From the NCBI RefSeq assembly GCF_945859685.1, contig NC_079150.1, positions 2,974,831-3,038,830 of the forward strand: 64,000 nucleotides of DNA, written 5' to 3'. This document shows positions 59,601-64,000 of this stretch, in pieces. This stretch comes from Eupeodes corollae. Taxonomy: Eukaryota > Arthropoda > Insecta > Diptera > Syrphidae. How positions within the stretch are numbered: the stretch's first letter is position 1; the number at the start of each line of letters is the position of its first letter. The notes below the pieces were generated by a model, which did not search any database, was not told where the DNA came from, and saw nothing but the letters and a program-made list of their open reading frames with translations. The position numbers and the translations under genes were made by a program.

Positions 59601-62600
59601 GCTATTTGTTAAAAAAAGGTCTAAGCTAGAAAGGCTTGCGCGGTTGTTAGGTGGGAAGGTAATAATATATCGAAAGTATGAGTAGAATGTATATTTTCAA
59701 TGATGTTACTAATACCTGGTATTAGTTATTAGACATCCCCAATTTCTGTGTTTGCAATTAAAATCGCCTCCGACCAGAAAATTACCGTTAATATTTACAA
59801 GCATTCGTAAATTATTGTTCAATGTACGAAATTTTGAATTCTATCTATCGAAGCTTATAGCTATCATTGGTTTCAACATTGATACCAATCATTGAAATTG
59901 TTTTATAGGTCGTTTAAAGTAATCATTGAAAATATCAACAACAAATCCTGATTGATATCCACCGAAAAATCTTAACTGATGATGATGTAAAATTGACATG
60001 GTTCAAAAAAAGTTTAAAAGGATCACTATTCAGAAGTTTGGCTGGAACATCAAAACTCCATCACACAAAACTAGTTGCCAATTTTTAGGAATTCAATCGC
60101 TTCAAAATACACGCAAAATGCATATTCTGTGATGTATATAAGTGATATGTTATCATATCATATAACATTTATTTTCAAAAAAAATTATGTATAACTTTAT
60201 TTTGTTTATAATATTATTTCATTTAAGACCATTTTTTTTTAATTGCTCCTAAGCGCCATATTTAAAATACTCTGCAAAAAACCGTTATCAATTTTTGGCT
60301 AAAAACTTAACTTGTAGTACGAAAATGATTTTACTTGCCCTTAATTTTTCCACTTTCGTTTCAGGGTAGATAACTATCAAAGTCATGAAGGTGTTTTGTA
60401 TTGCAAAGCACACTTTAAATCCCTTTTTATGCCAAAGGTTGTAGAGGAAACACCTGAAGGTGAATATTAAATTCGATTAACATCATATAAATAAACTTGT
60501 TTCTGTTTAGACAAACCCAGAAAGCCGGAATTAATTATACGTGAAAATCAACCCCTAGAATTACCCCCTGATGTTGTTCGAGGTATTTATAAATATTATA
60601 ATATTTTTTATTTGGTTGTTGCAAAAATTATATTAATTAAAAAAGTAGTTATAAGAATTTCATTAAAAAGGTTTGTTTGAGATCAAAAACTGAATATAAT
60701 TGAATCACCGTTTTTAATTTGTGAACTTTTTCATTGGAATCAAGCATCCGATAAACCTGATCTTGGGTTAGAAGAACTTCAACAAATAAACATACGCTCC
60801 AAATTCGAGGCTTTCGAAAAATCTCAAGTAGAGAATGATGACAACAGAACTTTGGAGCGCACTCCAAGTATGACCGGTGTCAAACGAAGTGCTTCAATTC
60901 TGTCAAAATTAGCCAAATTTCAAGCAAAAGCCAACAGTGTCAACAATGGAAGCGATGATCCGGATTTAATCCCTTACGAAAAAGAATCAGATTCAGATGG
61001 TGAATCATCGGATGGCGATGATGCTGAAAGTGACCCAGATTTAGTGAGAGCTAAACGATCTCAACGTGAACGTCCTGTTGGTTTAGGCAATATGAATGAC
61101 ATTAAGAGTAAATTTGAAACGGGTCACATTATGTCAAAGGAAGAACGACGGGAAGAACGCAAACAAGAAATTCAAAATATCCGATCACGTTTATTTATGG
61201 GTAAACAAGCGAGAATTAAGGAGATGTATCAGCAAGCCGTTGCGGAAAGTGAGCATGGTAAGTGAATTTACCCACTTGTTCTATGTTTCATTCAAATTCA
61301 AATTGTTTTTTAGTGCATATTTTCTTAAATTGAAATTGTTGTAATATCATTTGTATTGCTAAAAATGTCCTTACTATATTCACAATACAAGTGTTTTGTT
61401 GGGAAATCTATCCATAGTGAAGTAGGATTTTACACGAATAACAAAAACAATATCCATAGTGAGAATAACACCGATAAAAGTTCGTGTAGAATCTCACTAT
61501 GGATAGGTTTTTGAAAATTATCCATTTTATTAGTTTTAGTTAGTTTTTCTTGTTAAGTTAATTTTGACTTTTGATTTTCACAAAACTTTCTTCTTATTTG
61601 TGTTTTTTTTTTATTATTATTTTGACAGATCTTCTTTCAGTTGTACCAATTTTTAAATACAAAAATCTGGCCACTGCGGATCGTTTTGTTGGGAATTTCT
61701 CACTTTACTATATATGAAATGCGAACAAAACGCACGTAATAATAACAGTTCAAAATATTACTTATATTTATATCTGAACTAGGGCCTCTTCCAACAAACT
61801 TCTCCATCTAGCTCGGTCCCTAACTAGATGTCTCCATTTTCACGCTCTAAGTTGGGTGGATCACTTTCCACTTGCGCGCGCCACCAGATCCGCGGTCTTC
61901 CTCTACTGAGCCGGAGCATTGGTTTCCATGCGCTCTACGTAATCCAGCCATCTTAGTCGTTGGACTTTTACCCTTCTGGCTAAGTCTTTCCATCTTCTCC
62001 TCCACTCCCCTTCGATGCATACGGGACCGTAGATCACACGAAGAACTTTTCTCTCGAACTGACCCAAGGTGCTTTCATCCGCTTTTGCAATAGACCATGT
62101 TTCTGCACCGTATAGCAGGACGGGGATAATAACGGTCTTATATAGCAACACTTTGGTCCCTCGAGAGAGGACTTTACCACTCAATTGCTTTTTTAGTCCA
62201 AAGAAACAGCAGCGTGAATTCTCCATGGTCGTCCTGCACAATTGTACAAGTTTGGCAGAGATGCCAAAACTAGACATGGCTCTATACAGCTCGACCCTGT
62301 AGATGCTGTCATATGCGGCCTTGAAATCGATGAAAAGATGGTGGGTGTCGATTTGGTGTTCTTGGGTTTTTTCCAGGATCTGCCGTAATGTGAATATTTG
62401 ATCGACCGTGGACTTTCCTGTTCTAAAACCACACTGATAAGGACATATCAGGTTGTTGGCGAAGCGCTTTAAACGTACACATATTATAACAGAGAAGATT
62501 TTATAGGCCATGTTAAGTAGACTGATTTCTCTATAGTTGGTACATTTTAGAGGGTCTCCTTTTTTTCATTCATCGGGCATGCTTTTTTCCGATAATATCT

Positions 62601-64000
62601 TACAGATAAGTTGGTGCATGCTCCTAACCAACTTATATCCAGCTGCTTTAAAGAGCTCGACATTCAAGCCATCTGCTCCAGCGGCTTTATTAGACTTCTG
62701 CTTAGATATGGCAATCTTTACTTTGTCTAAGTCGGGAGGACGGGATTGTTGGCTTTCGTTGAATATGTAAAATGGATCATCCTGCCTGGCAGCGAAATGC
62801 GGTTCGTCGTCGCCGTTATATAGTCTGGAGAAGTAGTCTTTCCATATCCTCAGCATTGACTTCTACTCCACTATGATGTTTCCACTTTCGTCTCTGCAGC
62901 CTTCGGTTCTAGTTTTATGGAATTTCGAATTCCATTTCATCTGCTCCTTAAACTTTCGAACTTCATTCTTGCTTTTGAACCCCTCAACATCTTCGACCAC
63001 ACGCTTCTCATGCCCTCTCTTTTTCCTTCTGAGAAGTCGGTGTTCCTTTCGAATCTTCTACTCATAGAGATCATGAGCAGCTCTCGTCCTTTTATGCAGC
63101 TCCGCTTTGCGTGCCTGTTGTTTAGCTGCATTTGCCTGCCGACATTCCTTATCCTTGGGGTTCCTTGTTGGTGGCTGTTTGAAACCCAGCACATCAGAGG
63201 CGGCTTGTCTGATTGCATCTTGGCAATATTGCTACTGGTTTTCGATACATTGTGTTGGCGGCAGAGAACTTCAAGAGAGGTTACTTGTAACTCGATCGGA
63301 AAAGGATTTGGCGATCTCTGGTGATTGTAGCCGTTCGACGTTGTACCTTCTCCTTCTCTTGACGTTTCTGGGAAACTGTTATAACTTGGTCGCCAAAATT
63401 TGATAATAAAGATGGTCATGTGGCTCAAACTTTGTTTTCTTTTTTTTTATTTAAAATATTGAGTTTGAATGCTATTTTATCAAAAACTATTGACATTAAT
63501 ATTGTAGAACCCGCCTCCTAATTTATTTATACAAAAATACTATCTTAACCTGATTATTATTGTGAATACAGTAAGAACTTTTAGTAAATAGGCCGTATGC
63601 AATAAGTTCTGAAAATTAAAAAATCTAAGCTCTGCAGGAATCACATCTATTGGAAAAAAATCTGAAATTGAAATTGGTGACAAGGCAAGATGCTTAAAAG
63701 AAAAATTTGAAAAGGGCGAGATATTCAAGGAGTATGATGAAACTGCCCGAGTACCCGAAGATGAACTTGAAGTCTTTGAATCAGGTTTGAGGTTATTTAC
63801 AGAATTTATTTGAATATATTGTAAAATCTTTATTTTTCTTAGCGATAAGTAAGAAATCCCGGAGTCTCTTTCAGGAGCTCGATGCATCTGCAGTTAAAAA
63901 TCAACTTTCGCCAAGAAATCGATTACCGTCATCAAACGATCAAAGAAATCGTTCATTCGATAATCAAAATTTGGTAATATTTTTCCATTTTAATAAAACT
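47659..64000 (+). CDS. EPLIN/LIMA1-type single-LIM-domain protein gene (3' end beyond window)
   Basis: At least twelve coding exons: 47713-47727, 48847-49329, 49569-50051, 51505-51615, 51745-51813, 56029-56121, 56576-56709, 60365-60459, 60511-60582, 60745-61257, 63638-63784 and 63843-63973. The phases match at every junction and give 782 residues so far. The LIM domain lies at about 428-479 with the pattern C-x2-C-x17-H-x2-C-x2-C-x2-C-x17-C-x2-H, i.e. two zinc sites. Its sequence (CRVCQKEVYKMEEIKAEK and later HEGVLYCKAHFKSLF) is closest to the LIM of LIMA1/EPLIN, LIMD2 and XIRP2. Residues 1-418 are low-complexity Thr/Ser/Asn/Lys-rich. After the LIM come an acidic patch (588-617), a charged helix-like stretch and KFE motifs. 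By family knowledge it likely binds and bundles actin. The Drosophila counterpart may be CG33521 (memory). Confidence 0.9.
47713..47727 (+). CDS. LIM gene exon 1 (start codon)
   Basis: Encodes MESSV. The start context ATCAAAATGG is a near-ideal fly Kozak sequence. It is followed at once by GTAAGTATAAAG. The exon probably begins at 47659 after TATTACAG, giving 54 bases of 5' UTR. It leaves in phase 0. Confidence 0.75.
48847..49329 (+). CDS. LIM gene exon 2 (161 residues, low complexity)
   Basis: The acceptor is ACATTGCAG; the donor is GTG then GTAAGT. The protein is rich in Thr, Ser, Asn and Lys, with Lys clusters at both ends (KTTKAKASKTKDSKK near the start, KKQSKKVKKS near the end). No globular domain; probably disordered. 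Phase 0 at both ends and 483 bases. The ATG at 48826 lies in the preceding intron and is not the start. Confidence 0.8.
49569..50051 (+). CDS. LIM gene exon 3 (161 residues, Ser/Asn-rich)
   Basis: The acceptor is AAAGTTGCAG and the donor is TTA then GTAAGT. It is acidic near the start (RDIHEASLESFSDSSTD), then Asn/Glu repeats (NTENEIENENNINN) and Ser-rich sequence. No domain is recognisable. Phase 0 at both ends; by coincidence the same length as exon 2 (483 bases), with no visible sequence similarity between them. Confidence 0.8.
51075..51141 (-). mobile_element. SINE 3' fragment, copy 6
   Basis: In intron 3. Only the 3' end of the SINE, antisense: ATTGGGTCCGTTGAGGACTG, GGACCTAGTGACTTACA, CAACTCTCAGTT. 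The rest was lost or never inserted. Confidence 0.7.
51505..51615 (+). CDS. LIM gene exon 4 (37 residues, less certain)
   Basis: The acceptor is TTTTAATTTAAAG after a T-rich tract. The frame KAVYLAADAASSCSCM runs through SKQDQSLMIKNL to a GTAACA donor. It is the only one of the three frames that is open across the exon, and it fits phase 0 on both sides. Confidence 0.6.
51745..51813 (+). CDS. LIM gene exon 5 (23 residues)
   Basis: Encodes CRSFGDLSFIKNNETVTYQH then QLK, followed by GTAGGT. The acceptor CAAACAAAAG has a poor pyrimidine tract, which weakens the 5' boundary. The SFGDLSFI segment looks conserved. Phase 0 at both ends. Confidence 0.6.
52307..52321 (+). CDS. possible 15-nt micro-exon
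   Basis: ACAATGAACAG, then CTGGACACGAATACG (LDTNT), then GTAACA. It is flanked by AG and GT and sits in phase 0, so it could be included or skipped without changing the frame. No transcript evidence can be seen from sequence alone. Confidence 0.2.
53170..54470 (+). pseudogene. Jockey/CR1-group LINE relic in intron 5, split by a SINE
   Basis: Degenerate RT with clear motifs: AHIGVPQGSILACLLFSLFI (motif B), INDLPS, YHIYADDVQLYISFPES (motif C with YADD), VTQVKNLGLIFNNRLTWDNH. It continues through VSKIYASLRGLSVIRTILPT and ITHGCELFADLD. After an antisense SINE (54008-54298) a short C-terminal remnant follows (NLYFAHLSAIVQLH). Several stops and frameshifts. Confidence 0.8.
54008..54298 (-). mobile_element. 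tRNA-derived SINE, copy 7
   Basis: Antisense copy with the 3' end ATGGGTGGCGCAACAGTCCG, the body and the B box complement GGGATCGAACCC (54237-54248). The head ends CACGGGCC near 54296. It carries a short internal deletion compared with copy 5: the CATGAAAAAGTGCTT block is reduced to CTTGCTTT on its sense strand. Confidence 0.85.
54471..55440 (+). pseudogene. second LINE RT C-terminal copy in intron 5
   Basis: The RT active box is in a shifted frame (NPIHCFADDSTLIVFHI, about 54515-54560). It is followed by a 253-residue open frame (54592-55353): NSDLHSIVQWGIQNLVEFNP, LKTQCCLASLKRAKP, LDILGMCISNHLLWSDHICD, KLEYNSHLWAGAPVTYL, then SFFSRTTRMWNALPRSIFPC. This is the RT thumb and C-terminus of a CR1/Jockey-group LINE. 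The 253 open codons suggest it is younger than its neighbour at 53170. It lacks everything before motif C. Confidence 0.85.
55480..55869 (+). pseudogene. Helitron 3' end with helicase C-terminus
   Basis: The frame ending at 55654 reads VSCSRVRKPSSLFVLAKDG then ITKNIVDPVALSD and stops. This is the usual C-terminus of Helitron Pif1-like helicases (-VACSRVG-P--L-I---DG-T-NIV). About 210 bases later the sequence GTTTGTCGGGTCAGCTGG (ending 55869) is followed by T. That fits a Helitron 3' terminus: CTRR, then insertion before T. The hairpin before it is weak. The upstream helicase is absent. Confidence 0.6.
56029..56121 (+). CDS. LIM gene exon 6 (31 residues)
   Basis: The acceptor TTATCAAACAG follows a long T-rich tract, and the donor is ACT then GTAAGC. 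Encodes KSSFSKFDTLQKRNLIHVRS then SDAGKAQEKFT, basic and probably unstructured. Phase 0 at both ends. The preceding intron (about 4.2 kb) holds three LINE/Helitron relics and a SINE. Confidence 0.8.
56576..56709 (+). CDS. LIM gene exon 7 (first zinc finger of LIM)
   Basis: The acceptor is TGTTACAG and the donor is AAA then GTAAGTAAAC. Carries C428, C431, H449 and C452 of zinc site 1, and C455 and C458 of site 2. Exits in phase 2, so a Lys codon is split with exon 8. Confidence 0.92.
57359..57660. repeat. (AAAT)n low-complexity tract in intron 7
   Basis: About 300 bases of degenerate AAATA/AAAT units with interspersed TATAT and ACTTA. Confidence 0.85.
57700..59860 (-). pseudogene. Jockey-clade LINE, antisense, endonuclease to RT
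   Basis: In minus-strand order: GGDFNCKHRNWG (endonuclease GDFN block, about 59760), LSSDHLPLCISMYLLPSNRR (SDHLP block), a linker, then a 254-residue open RT frame (58725-57961). That frame has VSYRPISLLSSVSKCFEKII, LPPEQYGFRPYHSTVHQI, VLLEVEKAFDSVWHDGLL (motif A), GVPQGPVLGPILYSVF (motif B) and NAIFADDTCVFSS (motif C). The usual Asp in motif A is replaced: LLEVEKAFD instead of LLDxxKAFD. RT continues in broken frames to about 57700 (HVQEIIKKVNVTIKILYPFI). Several stops; 5' and 3' ends are missing. Confidence 0.88.
59860..60030. repeat. dispersed TAGCTATCATTGG repeat
   Basis: Shares with 43040-43180 the blocks TAGCTATCATTGGTTT, CAATCATTGA/GATAAT, a TTTGACAGGTCG-like TTATAGGTCG, and GATATCCACC/AAATCCACC followed by AAAAA. 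A third, reversed, weaker relative lies at 3170-3290. Probably a short MITE family. Confidence 0.45.
60365..60459 (+). CDS. LIM gene exon 8 (second zinc finger of LIM)
   Basis: The acceptor CACTTTCGTTTCAG is strong. Encodes VDNYQSHEGVLYCKAHFKSL and FMPKVVEETPE, with C476 and H479 completing zinc site 2. The donor is GAAG then GTGAAT. The preceding intron (56710-60364) contains the antisense LINE. Confidence 0.92.
60511..60582 (+). CDS. LIM gene exon 9
   Basis: The acceptor is GTTTCTGTTTAG and the donor is CGAG then GTATTT. Encodes a Pro-rich linker after the LIM domain (KPRKPELIIRENQPLELPPD then VVR). Enters and leaves in phase 1. The intron before it is only 51 bases. Confidence 0.88.
60745..61257 (+). 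CDS. LIM gene exon 10 (acidic patch and KFE motifs)
   Basis: The acceptor TTTTTCATTGGAATCAAG and the donor CATG then GTAAGT frame 513 bases. Encodes ELQQINIRSKFEAFEK (first KFE motif), the Ser/Lys-rich SASILSKLAKFQAK, an acidic Asp/Glu/Ser patch at 588-617, and DIKSKFETG (second KFE motif, about 637-645). A long charged run follows (EERREERKQEIQNIRSRLFM), probably a coiled or single alpha helix. Phase 1 in and out. Confidence 0.88.
61391..61734 (-). mobile_element. DNA transposon deletion derivative (MITE), copy 2
   Basis: In intron 10. It is the reverse-orientation partner of 4798-5322 and only about 344 bases long. On its sense strand ATGGATAATTTTCAA jumps straight to AAACCTATCCATAGTGAG, so the coding region is deleted just after five codons. 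The termini GTGTTTTGTTGGGAAATC (left) and GCGTTTTGTTCGCATTTC (right, other strand) are imperfect inverted repeats. Confidence 0.7.
61775..63440 (-). pseudogene. LINE with RT catalytic core deleted
   Basis: On the minus strand: a 5' segment to about 62940 (KCHKTR-type frames, several shifts), then MLRIWKDYFSRLYNGDDEP, QKSNKAAGADGLNVELFKAA. After a frameshift it reads CPYQCGFRTGKSTVDQIFTL, RQILEKTQEHQIDTHHLFI and DFKAAYDSIYRVELY (motif A with FIDFKAAYDS). At TMENSRC the protein jumps to CFFGLKKQLSGKVLSRGTKV and LLYKTVIIPVLLYGAETW. Motif B (RQGD) and the YADD box are missing between them. The C-terminus FERKVLRVIYGPV, the VERMETNAP-type end and a 3' UTR follow to about 61775. Located in intron 10. 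Inactive. Confidence 0.88.
63638..63784 (+). CDS. LIM gene exon 11
   Basis: The acceptor is AAGCTCTGCAG. The donor GTTTGA is non-consensus, but the phase and frame continue. Encodes ITSIGKKSEIEIGDKAR, then CLKEKFEKGEIFKEYDE, the third KFE motif (710-717), close to the LKEKFEKGE motif of vertebrate EPLIN. Confidence 0.85.
63843..63973 (+). CDS. LIM gene exon 12 (last in window)
   Basis: The acceptor is ATTTTTCTTAG and the donor is TTG then GTAATA. Encodes ISKKSRSLFQELDASAVKN and a basic, Asn/Ser-rich tail (RNRLPSSNDQRNRSFDNQNL). Leaves in phase 0; the gene continues beyond 64000. Confidence 0.85.

Noticed and set aside
61872..63403. Plus-strand open frames of 64 to 135 codons across the LINE
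   Set aside because: They lie opposite an antisense LINE with clear RT motifs and have no independent features.

Overview
This is insect nuclear DNA, most likely from a higher (cyclorrhaphan) fly. The evidence is indirect. The sequence is very AT-rich and has many ACATATGTAC-type palindromes. It has short exons with GTAAGT donors and fly-like start contexts (TCAAAATGG). The transposon mix (Jockey/CR1/LOA-like LINEs, mariner-like elements, Helitrons, 3-bp-TSD MITEs) is typical of fly genomes. There is no sign of bacterial genes, operons, CRISPR arrays or tRNA genes. The only tRNA-like sequence is the head of a SINE.

The one gene I can build with confidence is on the + strand at the right end (ATG at 47713, running past 64000). 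It has at least twelve coding exons. Splice sites and reading phase agree across all of them and give 782 residues before the window ends. It encodes a single EPLIN/LIMA1-type LIM domain (residues 428-479), low-complexity N-terminal exons before it, and a charged region after it with repeated KFE-type motifs. It resembles an insect EPLIN/Xirp-like actin-binding protein (I think of Drosophila CG33521, from memory). Its introns are loaded with LINEs, a SINE, a Helitron tail and a MITE.

The left 45 kb is mostly transposon graveyard. From left to right there are: a LINE 5' region; a Helitron helicase fragment; two abutting MITEs; a Tc1 fragment; a mariner fragment; a LINE carrying two SINEs; a LINE inserted into a SINE with a 12-bp target-site duplication; an antisense LINE abutting a mariner deletion derivative; an RNase H-bearing LINE tail; a pair of nested MITEs at 36.0-36.9 kb; and a long non-coding interspersed family with internal subrepeats at 39-41 kb. 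Two unnamed non-coding repeat families occur again and again; I call them F1 and F2. A 138-unit (AATAAG) hexanucleotide array sits at 45.9-46.7 kb, about 1 kb upstream of the LIM gene.

A few isolated stretches in the left part look like exons of other genes. The best is a minus-strand exon at 3452-3750 with a signal-peptide-like segment and good splice sites. There is a possible terminal exon at 23571-23804 and two weak signal-peptide exons at 18456-18647 and 37639-37734. I could not connect them to named genes. I did not find a convincing new biological system. The most unusual items are the nested and composite MITEs, the giant hexanucleotide array, the phase-0 exon cassettes of the LIM gene and the unidentified secreted-protein exon.
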